Positions 35,301-45,229 of a DNA stretch of 48,415 nt are shown here, one piece after another (position 1 is the stretch's first letter; each line of letters starts with the position of its first letter). A program made the position numbers and the translations under genes. The DNA is from Apostichopus californicus. Taxonomy: Eukaryota > Echinodermata > Holothuroidea > Aspidochirotida > Stichopodidae. A model generated the notes under the pieces. That model had not been told where the DNA came from and ran no database searches. It worked only from the letters and a program-made list of their open reading frames with translations. The stretch is from NCBI GenBank assembly GCA_020650975.1, contig JAIPMN010002483.1, positions 1-48,415 of the forward strand, written 5' to 3'.

Positions 35301-38300
35301 GGATACTTTTTCCAATTAAAAAAATACACCTCAGGTAAAAAATTCTCTCAAAAAGCAGTGGGAAGTGAAAATAAAAACAAATGAAGTAAGTTTTGGGTCA
35401 GTTTTGATACTGGTAACTTACTGTTTGTGCAGAGGCTAAGTTACACGACCAAACTTTGATCTGGACGAGAACCAGTTCTTTAGGAAAAGCCACTGGCAAA
35501 ATAACAATTCAAAAGAATAGAAACACTGGAGACATTCCTCCACTGTTTATTTCCATCTAAAGGAAAACTGAAATGTTTTTATTTATCAGGTCTGTCACTG
35601 ATAAGTGTTCAGTGCTAATATTCAAGAGGACACACTATACCCTCTGAAAGATTTGACACACATGCCACAAACAACAAATTTATTTGAAGTCAGTAAGAAG
35701 TTGTTGCATGAGTTCGACACCCGACCCATTTGTTGCAGACCTATGGGGGGGGGGGGTTGGTGGCATGACAATAAACTAGATAGCCCATCGGGAGATATTT
35801 GCCATTGATCAGTGACATTGTCATTCACTTCCTTGCAGTCGTCTATTCTCTTTGCAATACCAGCTACTTCAAACAGTATTCTACAGTTACCAAAACCATA
35901 TATCTTTCATTAAATTAACTTCAAATTGTGTAGTACATTGTGTAGTACATACTTCAGTGACTATGAACTCCGTTTTGCAATCATTACTAAGATCATACCC
36001 TCCATTGTCACAGAATTTGAAGGCAATTTGAACTTAGAACCTAATGAGGCTAGTACCTTAACCACAGGCATACTGAATAACACCATACCATATCCACTGA
36101 ATTCGTTCATACTTGGTTGCCATAGTTACCAATTACATAAATTATGGCCAGAAAAAAAATTATATTAATCTTGGCTGGATGCTTTAACATGTGGCCTGTG
36201 AAACAATAAACCGATTGACATTTTCAATGGCACAGCCAGCATGTAGTCAGTCAAGGCAACCAATGTTCATCTCACTAGCTGTATTAAACCAATCAATCAC
36301 TCAACATTTCCTTGAATTTGGGCCAAAGTCATTAAAATCAAACTTGAAGCAAAACCTTCTGGTGTGCATCCATTGCCAATTTCCAACAATATTATCAACC
36401 TTACAATAAGTAAGAAGAATTTCACAATGCATGCCCGCAATCGACCAAACTAAGTCCACCTTTCGAGATTGTTTTGGCAAACAAAGATGAAAGTAATAAG
36501 TAGACTTCATTCCATTTTCAACTCTTAAACTGTCATCTTCTATTTTAGATTCCTGCCTTCCATTTATCTGTAATTGATCAATGGCAAAAGCTGATCTGTG
36601 AAGTTTCAAAGTACTTAACACATGCAGCTGTTTTGACATATATCTTGAAAGAGCCCTTTAAAATGAACTCCTTCGCTTCTCCGAAAAAAAAAAGTTTAAC
36701 CAAAAGTCTATCTTTAGTCTAAAACACCAGAGTTAGTCATCAAGCGATCAACCACACTCTGTGATAGCCCTGTGGATGCTTAACCACACATTAAAGCAGC
36801 TCTTTGTGTTTGGTCTGCACCAAAACTACCAAACCTCTGATATTATTACTAAACTTAAATGATAATTAAGATAACTTAGACAACTTCATATCTTTTTCCT
36901 TTTTTAACCCAAAATCAAGGTCGATATTAACTAGCTCTCAATAGCATTGACAAATTTATCACGATCAAATCAAAGAGGCCAGTTTTTTTTTAAACGTGAT
37001 TGCTTTAATCGGGTGAATAATAATCAGAGCAATAGCTCACAGGTCACATGACCTCAGTCACCTGACTTATTAGATTTATTCCAGCACTACAAAGATTTAA
37101 ACCTGTGCTGAACTAAATTTTCTTAGCATCTGATCATGAAGAGACAGACAATTAATGACTGCAGATCCAAGCCAAGATATTGATTGGTTTAGACTCTGGG
37201 GCTAAATAAATTACCAGCAATCAATTGTGCCCGGCTATAAATTGTCTGTATAGACAAGGGTATACTGTACGTACAATGAGGTATTGTTATAATGGCAAAT
37301 TATTGAGAAAGTCTCCAGTCACTGATCATGAGGACTGCAGCAAAACAAAGGACTTGGAGCAACTGTGATATGAGAACAACTTCAATAGAGAACAGGGACT
37401 TTTTGTTATTGAGTGAATCTACCTTGAATGACAGAACAACTGTCTTTAAACATCTCATTAGATGAATGCCAGATGCAAGATTTCAGTGATAGTAAGCACA
37501 TACACCAGCATAGTATAGGCTGGGATCTCTATATTAAAGGCTGTATACATATGTATGTACAACTAAAGTCACATAGCCACACACTCTCTACAGTGTATTT
37601 ACCTTTTACCCCTTATGCTCGACAATGGCTGACACCAGCTTTTGATAGATACTAGGGACCCTGTAAAGGTAAAATCTTACAGGTTTGGGTATTTACGAAT
37701 AACTAAACTCATCTAAACAGATGTACCCTGATCTACCATGCTTACAAAAATGTTATAAAGTTTTATTCCTGTGTCTCCGTTACTCTACTTCCAGGTCCCG
37801 AACCCACAAAATTTCCCTTACTCCGATCCACCAATCAGAGGAAGTACAATGCTATTTGTACACGGTTTTTCATACAGCCAAAACTATTGAATTTGCATTT
37901 TGTGAAGTCATTTAGAGAAGATGGTCAGGATTTCAGCAAACATCACCTATCTGCAAGCACGCTACGAGTATCCAATGTAATATTAAAACCGTCCTAAGCA
38001 CTCTATAAGTATCCAATGTAATATTAAAACCATCCTAAGCACACTGTGTAAATATCCAATGTAATATTAAATCCGTCCTAAGCACTCTATCTAATGTTAT
38101 ATTAAGACCATCCTAAAGAAAGTAAGGAATAATGTTTGCCTGTTTATATTGTCCGTTAATCAGGTGGATTTAGATGACTTAAGAAACCACTTCAATACTG
38201 AACATGGGTTATTAGTATAGGCAATATAGCCTAACATGATGAAGGGTAGAAGTGTTGTAAAGCCATTGCTACACATGATCATGAAGGTTAAATGTAAACC

Positions 38301-41300
38301 TATAGGGGGGAAAAAAACATCAAACATCATGGCTGAGCAGTTAACATTTTAAAGCCAAACAAGACCTTGGTTAGAATTTGGAAACACAATCGTGTGGTTG
38401 GACAAGCCTTTTTAAAATTAAATGAATAAAGAAACAGGTGGATCTGCTTGAAAGTACTCAGTTGATTGTAAGTAATGTATCAGACTTTAGTAAAGAAATG
38501 CAACCAGTTGCCCTAGGTGATGACTACCGGCTCTAACAGGACAACAACAATTTTGTGCTGACAAAGTTTAAATCAGGCGCAAAATGTTTTGAACATGTCA
38601 GTAGATAGATCTCCGAAAAAACAAATAGTCTGCAGGAAGTTGCAAACATGTCAAAAATGTGTATTTAGTAAAGTATCAACTATCAGGTGTGAATATATGG
38701 GGTCCAATGGGATGCAATTGATGGTTAGTTAATGAGGTGTTACTTGATCGATATGCTTGTAAAATGGCCCACAGGAGTAGTTAGTCTCTGCCCAAACAGG
38801 CCCTTCAATGGCACCCGGAGGTCTTGCTCTTAAAATTATTATAATAAAATCACACTTGATAGCTAGGCCGTCCTCCCTGGTGCGTGATTACAAAGAGTAT
38901 AAGACTCCTAGAGTATGTAAAATTATTAACAAATAAAATTTACCCAAAATATTTATGAGAACAGTTTCGAGTGTTAAAAAAATAAATCAAATGTAATAAT
39001 CTGACTGTCTTGAGGCAATGCATAACAAGGTACAGAATTTTACGATCAATAGTTAGCTTAAATTATACTTTCTTGGTTGAAGGTGGTGGTGATGGGGAGA
39101 TGAATTGGGGGGGGGGAGGATGGGGAGTGAAACATAAACTTCAACAGAATTTGCAACTTGTGAACTTTGTTTAATTTCCAAACTACTGTATACTGTAAGT
39201 TTGCCCTGACAGTTCTCCTCCCCCCTCCCATTGTACCCTGTCACCATATCTGAGGTGCTGGCACTTTCACCAGGGATTGATAATAGTGGTAGTATGTTTT
39301 AAATCAATGTTAAGCATACAAGGGTATAAACAATATTTCAGCAGGGTGAGCAAGGCATACCAATTACACAGTACTTTGAAACGGTTTTCAAAGAATTGTA
39401 TATATTCAGAGTGCGATTGTTGCATGGAGACATGTAAGAAAGGAGAATAGCATAAATGATAAATCTAATAGCTAAAACAGCACTGAATACACGATATATG
39501 AAATTTCTGGATCAACTTTCCCTGCCAGTTCTGTAATGAAGGTATAGTAATGTGAGAATATAGCACTTGTATAAAAGCATTGGTAAGCTAAAATCAGTGG
39601 CATGCACAATGGGTACCCCTCCCCATTGGGGCCATGCCCTTAACGACCCCACAGCATCCCAAAATTTTGGATCTGCCTTCAACCCCTATCAATATAGACT
39701 TCATGCCCCTATCTTTATCAGTCAGGGATATGGGAATTTTTGCACATGTATGTCCTCCCTCCCCTTCCTCCCTCCCCTTCCTCCCTTCCCTTCCTCCCTC
39801 CCCCTCCTCCCTTCCCCTCCTCCATGCCCTTCTTCCCCTCCTCCATGCCTTTCCGAACTCCTCCATTGCCCCTCCCCACATCTTCCAAATTCCTGGGCAA
39901 ATCACTGCTCAAAATAACATGATCTACATTAACTTTAAATCGAGTGTTAAACTTTTGGTTAAACATAAAAGTGGTATCCCTCACTCAGTCCTCCATACTC
40001 TTTCCAATGTATTTTGTAAAGTTCCGTCCAAGCATCAAACCCATGCGCAAAGTTGACATGCAAAAAAAATTCCTCTGGTCATGTTACACTTTAAAGCAGC
40101 ATTTTGCGTTGGGTCGCTTTTTTCCACCTTTTTAACATGTGCTTGGTTTTTTTTACATGTATCAATCATAAAACAGCAAACTAAGATACCATCCAAGTTT
40201 CACCCTGCCAAGAGCGTTAATTAGCGAGTAATTAACGATTTATGTCGATAACGAGTAAGAGTGTCCTCGACAAAGTTTTCATATCTCCAAATCCACTAGT
40301 TTGAATTCCACCAATCAGTGAATAGTATGTTTATTCATGAGCATTTTGCGTTTGGTCGCCGTTTTCTACTTTTTTGACATGTCCATTGAGTTTTTTACAT
40401 ACATCAAATCACAAAACAGCAAACTAAGATATTAGCCAAGTTTTTCCCAGCCAAAAACGTTAATTGGCGAGTATTCCACATACAAAATTAATCGCATTCA
40501 GTTCCCCAAACCCACTCGTTTGAATTCAACCAATCAGAGCCGAGGTTTAGTTATGAGACGTTGCTAAAAATAGATTCAAGACTTTGCGTTGGTACAACCA
40601 GGGAGTTGTTATGGAACTCCCTCCTACAACTGCCATATAGACTGTACACAAATCACGCATGGTGTTGTATTACGTATTGGTTAATGACGTTCGTAGTGTT
40701 TAAATATTCATATTATGGGCGAGGTTTATTGGGATCCCAACGGAAAATATCTTGGAGAAAAACAATGTTGAAAGTTGCAAATTTTTTGACATTTATGCCA
40801 CCATTTGAAGTAAGATTTAAATAGATAAGCTAGTTATGTATGTCGTTATGGCATAGTGGAGTCAGTGAGGTTGAGAAAAATCATAGAAAACGACGCAAAA
40901 TGCTGCTTTAAAAGCCAGATTTTACAACTTTTGGAAAATGGTACAACACACAACACAAACCTTGGAATTAAAATCCCATTACAATACAATTGTGCAGGGG
41001 AGTACTTGGTTACAGTTATCCTTAGAGAAAAAAAAAGAGTAATTCAGGTTGAGTTTTTTTGTCAAAAGGCTCCCAAAGTTTTAAATCTCTTCCTTTATGG
41101 AAAACTTTAGGAGACAGCACTTAGAACTGTGCATTTTGAATAGACCCAAAATCAGCCTAGCGAGAGAATCCTTTCAGCATCAGTGATATCTGTAGGGTTT
41201 GTCAGAGGCCAGTCTATTGTGAAGATACATGTTTCAAGGTCTGTGCTGTCTAGTCATACAAACCCATTGTGTAGTTAGTTCCCATACAAGACACAGCTTT

Positions 41301-44300
41301 AACCATCCAATGTGTAGAAATTCACAACAACCCCTACAGATCCCTAGCAGGACAAAAAACACCTGTCATTGACAGAAAGCGAAAATTCTTGGGGAGTTAC
41401 AGCATGGGATCCCTTCAAATCTAAACAAACCTTTAAAGGGTAGAGCTGTCAAACATAATACCACTTTTGTTCCAAGTTTGGATATGGTCCTGTAGTTAAA
41501 AAGTACTGGCAGAAATAAGGTTCTTCAACAAACGTAGTTAGAATTCTGTACTGACCCAAGATTCCAAAGAAGACTTGTAAAGGAAGTCACCAGTGTTTAC
41601 CTTTTTGAGAGAATGGTCAAAATGCAAGCTCAAAACGGAAGGCTACTTAAAGCAGAGCTGTTAAATCTTCCATGTTTCGTTTCCAACAACGTTAACCAGA
41701 CCTATTCAGTTGTACCTAAAACTAACTGATCGGTGATCACGTATAATTCACCCTCATATATACATTACTTTGCAGATTACAACTTGCTGCGATTCACATG
41801 AATCGCAACTTTTCTGAGCTTCTAAGTAAAAAATTGGGAACAAATTATGATTTTTGAAAATTAGAGAACGCCTCATTTGTGTTTTATAATACCGGAGGTG
41901 TGGGAGTACGTATTGAATGGACTATTCCTTGAAGTCTCTGGGCTTTATAAAGTGGAGACCACTACTTTGCCAGATTGTACCGATTCCGATCATTTCACTA
42001 CCCTGTTCCAATGAATCTGATAAAACCTGCATACTTTTACAGTCATACCGCACAATGGTTGTGTTTGCATAGGACCACAGGTGCCACATGTTTGCTACAC
42101 AAGGGGAGGTGCGGCTAGAGAAGAATAAAGAAGAAGCCCGGCCCACTGTTTTGATTCTGAAACTCAGAACAGTTAACTAACAATTGTTATTATCTCATCT
42201 GCCATTCCTACCTGTCAAAGCAATTCTTTCATGTCCAATTCAATAGGAAACCACCACTGCATGCTATGGGTGCTTCTATTAGTACTGTACAACCACAGCT
42301 CACAATTTAAGGCTCAATTGTAAACACTGCTAATACCTTTTAAGTTTTTTTTTTGTTGTTCGGCGATTTTCTTATCTTATTGTTGCTTGGTTGATTAAAT
42401 TTTAAGCTCGTTTGTGTATTTACACAGAGTGGACAGGTACAGATGGACATCAGCTGGACAATCTTAACTTAGAAGTATATACTACTTGAATGTACACAGA
42501 TCAAACTAGCCTATATATCCCTTTGGCATAAGATCCTGATGTGAAGTACGATCGCTTTCCAAGAAACCCATGGATACACATTTGATGTAACATTGTCAGG
42601 ATCATATGGTTATAGTCTCGATGTTAGGGGGGGGGGTGGTGGGGGGACTAGGGATGGGAGTGAATCAGTAAAATTATTTGGTTTTTGTGCCAAGGCTTTA
42701 TCGTGGTATTCAAATGGCACGAGACCTGCACTATATTCTATTAAATGTTACCCTAATGAATCCCAAATGATAAAAACAGCTGCCATTTAGCTTTGATAAG
42801 TCAAAGATGACACACTCAGCAACTTTAAAGAAGAGCTTGCTACTGTAAATATATATGTATAAAGTGCTGTCTCACACATATACAGTATATGCAGAGTTAC
42901 TGTATGTACATACATGAAAAAAACATTGCACTAGCACTGTACCGTATGTAAACTGAATCTGGTGGTCGGTCAAACATCATAATTCATGATTACATCATTA
43001 CACTCATCAATCTAGCAAAGGAATGCAAATTGTTTTCTAAATTGGCAAAAGTAACGTACCTCTACTAACCCTGTACGAACCATACATGTGTTCTTATCCA
43101 CCCTCCTCATATGTATACCAAAAGTAATGAATAGAGTTGACTTTAATGATAAACTCAATGATAAACTGAATGTGCGGTTACCGTCAGATAAATTTAGTAT
43201 AACATATCACAGTACATACATACATGTATTGAAGCTAACGTGTCTGGAAACAAGTAAAGTAAAAGGTACACAAAAGGAGACTCTTCATAACATTACCACG
43301 TTAAAGTTTGGGGGTTTCGGGGCCAGATTTACTATACAATCACTTTTGTTTACTTAGCTGCTACAGGCTCTCCTAACTTAAACAGATATATCAACATTGT
43401 CATGTTCCTGTTACTGTATGTTTAACATTCACACTTCCATGTTCCCTCCCCTGTTACCGTGTGATTAAGATTCAAAGCCTTGCTGTAGTCAAACACTCAA
43501 ACATTACCTTCTATCTCTTCATGACACCCTTCAAAGAATACATGTAAGAAAGCTAGCAGCGATTGAGAACTGTGAATACTTTTAGCAGAACTTAAGTACT
43601 CATTGGACATGAAGCTTGCACATTTAAAACAATCAACACAAAATCACAATTTGGAACATTTCTGTTTTCATATTTAGTCAATGTTTTCATATTTAGTCAG
43701 GGGTTCAATGTGATGAATCTAACAAAGCTGTAAACTGCAAAGTTTTCAAAGCCAAAAGTTGACCTCACTGATGGAGAGAAGTAGTTACACAGATTCACAG
43801 AATAACAGTTGGTCCTCGGCTAAAGGGAAAATTGACTGTCTAAACGACTTTATATCTCAAATTTGGCACAAAAACAAAAAAACAATAAAAATATGATACC
43901 ACTAAAACAATTATTTCAAATATATTTCTATCCCAGAAATCTCTACAAATTTACAGCCCTTTATTGGTAAAATACTAAAATAATGTTTGAAGGAGCTAAA
44001 TAGGCAGCTGTTATTGATGATCTCCTTCAAACACAGGGGACCCCACACTCAGTAAAAGCTATTTAGAAGTTTTCGCAAGGAAAACTCAAGAAAAAGTAAT
44101 AAAATATTCCCAACCAGAAGTTTAAAGGTGAGACATGAAAGAATGTTTCCTGTGTATTGAGAACTGATTTAATGTTCGATGTCGGCTACATCCAAATAAA
44201 ATGTTCATCCTCAAGTTTTGATGCATCATCATGTTGAAGTAAGAAAATTATAAAACCACTGAACAGTGATGAACAAAGAAGTTAAGAGAAAGAATGAAAT

Positions 44301-45229
44301 GTCTAGACTTTATGAAGGGTATGAGGATGGTGAGTGGAAGCATGGGTGGAGGTGTCAGGTATTCTTGCTGTGATAATAAGGTCCTCATTCCTCCACTCCC
44401 ACCCCCTTCCCCCCCTATTTCCCCCTACGCAAAACCACTACAGTAAGAACACTTATCAAGGAGGGAGATATGGGTAAGCGAGATACCAGGGGCATTATCA
44501 ATCATTTTAAATTAACAATTGACAGGCAACTATATCTGTCATGTGGTTACAATCAACTTTAAATTTATTTGAATCTCTGCCCATGTTTGGCATAACATCA
44601 GGTAACAGCTTGTTTGCTTCATGAGACTTTATTACCACTTTGGGTATTTGGGAGGAAGGAGTGAACATTTTTCCCACAATGAATATATGGTATCATTCAC
44701 CTAAATATCAAGAAACTAATATTGAGCTTTAAAATGCTAAGGCCTACCTTTCTCCCATTTTTGAGTACCCTTCCTCTTCCCCTCCCAATCTCCCACCCCC
44801 CCCCCCCGGCCCACTTGCCATAAAACTGGACACATATGCCCAAAAAATTATTGAATGAATCATGGACAGATGAAAGCAAATAATATCTACTTTCAATTTG
44901 TTATAGATATTTTCTGAATGACTTACATTGGAAGAGTTTTTCACACCAGCTGATGATGAGGTTGTAAGTTCTTCGGAAGTACTTGGAGTTCCCGGCGGTT
45001 TCACCAAACCATCTAGTATCCTAACTAAGAGGATATTGGTGGGAAGTTCTTTGACGTCCGTTATAGGAACCGGTTCCCGACACTCTGGGCATCTCAGGTC
45101 GTTGTTGGTCTTCAAGATCGTTGAAAGGCATCTAACGCAGAATGTGTGCTGACAAGGAAGAATCCTACTGGTTGCATCTAATCTCTCCAGGCAGACGGAG
45201 CACTCCAAAATGTCAAAGATCGACTCCAT
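14230..45229 (-). CDS. SH3RF1: SH3RF1/POSH-like RING and four-SH3 E3 ubiquitin ligase (11 exons, 944 aa)
   Basis: POSH-family proteins are RING E3 ligases and scaffolds that bind active Rac and mixed-lineage kinases to promote JNK signalling, and act in trafficking. The exons keep frame over 2835 nt with GT-AG introns. The N-terminus carries a C3HC4 RING with C10, C13, C26, H28, C31, C34, C47 and C50. SH3-1 spans about 109-164, SH3-2 172-225, SH3-3 417-475 and SH3-4 889-944, the last ending in [11 protein letters not shown] as in vertebrates. Between SH3-2 and SH3-3 are the family motifs KRHSFTS and RHSMEIS, in the region that binds Rac in human POSH. A long Ser/Pro/Arg-rich linker (475-819) replaces the human Ala-rich one. 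I see no clear match to the human KKGLLKLLSG segment, although a basic cluster at about 818-829 may be its remnant. Vertebrates have paralogues SH3RF1, 2 and 3; this could be the single pre-duplication gene. The ATG at 45229 begins [13 protein letters not shown], the family start. Confidence 0.95.
14718..14926 (-). CDS. SH3RF1: SH3RF coding exon 10
   Basis: Acceptor GACTCTTCCAG|, donor GGGAAAG|GTATTA. It opens with the basic cluster [11 protein letters not shown], then a proline-rich [11 protein letters not shown] (a possible SH3 ligand) and [14 protein letters not shown] before SH3-4. Confidence 0.87.
14927..17757 (-). other. SH3RF intron 9
   Basis: 2.8 kb with C-runs at about 15105-15118 and 16650. 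I found no further coding exon that could supply the human KKGLLKLLSG-like segment, and no clear repeat family. Confidence 0.65.
17758..18790 (-). CDS. SH3RF1: SH3RF coding exon 9 (long Ser/Pro/Arg-rich linker)
   Basis: Acceptor TATTCTCAG|, donor GAAAAG|GTGAGA. 1033 nt encoding a disordered linker: early [11 protein letters not shown], basic stretches such as [18 protein letters not shown] and [20 protein letters not shown], and a GGGGGG run. It is clearly richer in G+C and CpG than the surrounding introns, as expected for a coding exon. Confidence 0.92.
19091..19440 (-). repeat. Minisatellite, 30-bp unit, ~11.7 copies (SH3RF intron 8)
   Basis: Unit on the plus strand is TGGTGGCCATCCTACTGCCC followed by ATTAGAGCAA, with A/C/G at the last base and TTTGAG/TTCGAG variants. 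Because 30 is a multiple of three, the minus strand stays open as repeated [17 protein letters not shown] regard that frame as a by-product of the array. Confidence 0.93.
19622..19789 (-). CDS. SH3RF1: SH3RF coding exon 8 (SH3-3)
   Basis: Encodes nearly all of SH3-3, [17 protein letters not shown] through [11 protein letters not shown]. Acceptor TATTCACAG|, donor CTTACAG|GTAAAA. Both flanking introns carry minisatellites. Confidence 0.93.
19885..20224 (-). repeat. Minisatellite, 23-bp unit, 15 copies (SH3RF intron 7)
   Basis: The core GGTTAGTTTCAGGGTACC repeats 15 times, followed by TTTCA or TATCA. The last two units are 22 bp with TTTAAGGG. Variants alternate along the array, giving a scorable internal map. 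Confidence 0.94.
20630..20735. repeat. Purine-rich (G/A) tract in SH3RF intron 7
   Basis: About 100 bases of nearly pure G and A on the plus strand next to exon 7. On the transcribed strand this forms a pyrimidine tract just 3' of the exon. Confidence 0.7.
20744..20832 (-). CDS. SH3RF1: SH3RF coding exon 7
   Basis: An 89-nt exon, [16 protein letters not shown] through TATSPRPVE, leading into SH3-3. Donor GAAGT|GTGAGT is strong; acceptor AACCAAAG| is weak in pyrimidines, so the 5' edge is less certain. Confidence 0.75.
21429..21741 (-). CDS. SH3RF1: SH3RF coding exon 6 (Rac-binding region motifs)
   Basis: Acceptor GTTTTACAG|, donor GCCGATG|GTAAAC. It encodes the conserved KRHSFTSV and [18 protein letters not shown] motifs and a Ser/Thr-rich stretch. 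The reading frame stays open past the donor into the intron, but that part is not conserved; phase agreement with the next exon supports the donor chosen. Confidence 0.88.
22503..22681 (-). CDS. SH3RF1: SH3RF coding exon 5 (Ser-rich linker)
   Basis: Acceptor CTCGATCAG|, donor AACAG|GTACTG. It starts [10 protein letters not shown], matching the residues after SH3-2 in vertebrate POSH, then holds two imperfect copies of a [13 protein letters not shown] repeat. Confidence 0.9.
22682..24775 (-). other. SH3RF intron 4, with a 42-bp direct repeat and a CA-rich tract
   Basis: GTTAGGCTATTAGGATAGGT occurs at about 23259 and 23327, both followed by CTCA and then GGCTAGCCATA. A CACACA-rich stretch lies at 24118-24170. 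The open frame at 23685-23981 matches nothing known. Confidence 0.65.
24776..24871 (-). CDS. SH3RF1: SH3RF coding exon 4 (rest of SH3-2)
   Basis: A 96-nt exon of 32 codons that opens [14 protein letters not shown] and closes GIFPISFVE, completing SH3-2. Acceptor CTGATACAG|. The donor GAG|GTTGGT is weaker than the others in this gene. Confidence 0.93.
24872..26003 (-). other. SH3RF intron 3
   Basis: Plain intron sequence with a C-rich patch at about 25745-25810; no coding content recognised. Confidence 0.7.
26004..26217 (-). CDS. SH3RF1: SH3RF coding exon 3 (rest of SH3-1, start of SH3-2)
   Basis: Acceptor TCATTGCAG|, donor AACAAG|GTGAGA. It encodes [20 protein letters not shown] and [10 protein letters not shown] to close SH3-1, then [10 protein letters not shown] and ILTFNK to open SH3-2. 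Confidence 0.95.
27842..27873. repeat. AT microsatellite
   Basis: Short TA-rich tract (TATAATATTATATATATATATA) in SH3RF intron 2. Confidence 0.75.
28250..28422. repeat. Dispersed repeat, copy A
   Basis: Shares in order CGGAAGGA, GCAGTGCTAAAA, GTAGGTAGA-like and GGAGACAGGTAAGAGAGGAG with 33263-33454. The same order and spacing over ~180 bases suggest a dispersed repeat family that I cannot name. Confidence 0.6.
29860..30550. repeat. Minisatellite, ~86-bp unit, 8 copies (SH3RF intron 2)
   Basis: Each unit contains ACAATGTGTGCTTGTGTCTA followed by ATATTCATGAAACCTAATGTGCTATGCC-like sequence. Units begin near 29881, 29964, 30056, 30138, 30228, 30316, 30400 and 30485. Two subtypes differ in the spacer (GCTACTTAAAGTCAGTTTTG against GCTTATGTCAGTATGTTACA), and the same-type units are grouped. 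Confidence 0.9.
31128..31195. repeat. AT-rich microsatellite
   Basis: TATATATATCTATATC-like degenerate repeat in SH3RF intron 2. Confidence 0.7.
32210..32740 (-). mobile_element. 5'-truncated CR1/L2-like non-LTR retrotransposon (LINE) 3' end
   Basis: On the minus strand, from about 32740, a frame reads [20 protein letters not shown], then [20 protein letters not shown] and RKYYSF before a stop near 32598. The [19 protein letters not shown] pattern is typical of the C-terminal end of CR1/L2-clade reverse-transcriptase polyproteins. About 380 bases of 3' UTR follow, ending AGCGCTATATAAGAATAAAT and an (ATT)n tail at 32213-32236, the usual end of this clade. TAAATCAAATTAT occurs at both borders (about 32204 and 32768), a likely target-site duplication. 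The reverse transcriptase core is absent, so the copy is dead. Confidence 0.8.
33263..33454. repeat. Dispersed repeat, copy B, with 11-bp hairpin
   Basis: Second copy of the family seen at 28250-28422. It contains an inverted repeat absent from copy A: CCCGGTGACCT (33330-33340) and AGGTCACCGGG (33348-33358), arms perfectly paired with a 7-base loop. Confidence 0.6.
33592..33653 (-). CDS. SH3RF1: SH3RF coding exon 2 (start of SH3-1)
   Basis: A 62-nt exon encoding [20 protein letters not shown]. The acceptor TTATTTCTGCAG| follows a strong pyrimidine tract and the donor is ACAGG|GTAAGC. A second in-frame AG (TTGCAG|CCATTT) lies 18 bases further in. The first SH3 strand reads AKFNY rather than the usual ALYDY. 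Confidence 0.9.
34472..34512. repeat. A-rich tract
   Basis: Runs of A broken by ATC (AAAAAAAATCAAAAAAATCA). It could be the tail of an old insertion, but no body is recognisable next to it. Confidence 0.6.
37965..38115. repeat. Short tandem array, ~46-bp unit, ~3.5 copies
   Basis: TATCCAATGTAATATTAAAACC followed by GTCCTAAGCACTCTA repeats with decay toward the 38.1 kb end (CATCCTAAAGAA). Confidence 0.85.
39750..39870. repeat. Polypyrimidine microsatellite (CCCTTCCTCC)n
   Basis: About 120 bases of nearly pure C/T on the plus strand, built from CCCTCCCCTTCCTCC words. The long open frames across it on both strands are composition artefacts. Confidence 0.9.
40091..40911. mobile_element. TTAA-bounded inverted-repeat element (MITE-like) with an internal tandem duplication
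   Basis: Left end TTAAAGCAGCATTTTGCGT (40091-40109) is the exact reverse complement of the right end ACGCAAAATGCTGCTTTAA (40893-40911). TTAA at both borders could be a target-site duplication of the piggyBac or Kolobok type. Inside, a ~242-bp unit is present twice (about 40099-40340 and 40341-40560); each copy restarts with the terminal-repeat core GCATTTTGCGT and ends near GAATTC-ACCAATCAG. No transposase frame exists, so it is non-autonomous. The family is not one I can name. Confidence 0.75.
44927..45229 (-). CDS. SH3RF1: SH3RF coding exon 1 (RING)
   Basis: Encodes residues 1-101 with the complete C3HC4 RING. Donor TCCAAT|GTAAGT. The exon probably continues 5' as untranslated sequence to an acceptor at 45293-45294 (CTGTAG|). 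The reading frame stays open upstream of the ATG but lacks family similarity there. Confidence 0.94.

Larger units (their letters stand above)
33654..44926 (-). other. SH3RF intron 1
   Basis: 11.3 kb separating the RING exon from the SH3 exons. It contains the 46-bp array, the polypyrimidine tract, the TTAA element and G/C homopolymers (35745, 39105, 42628, 44796). All other stretches look like ordinary AT-rich intron; I found no nested gene. Confidence 0.7.

Noticed and set aside
36301-36639. 112-codon minus-strand frame in SH3RF intron 1
   Set aside because: Sense to SH3RF but no family motif, no convincing splice sites in phase, and it is not needed to connect the RING and SH3-1 exons.
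39567-40056. Plus- and minus-strand frames of up to 140 codons
   Set aside because: They arise from the C/T-rich tract, which lacks stops in several frames; Pro/Ser or Gly/Glu runs only.
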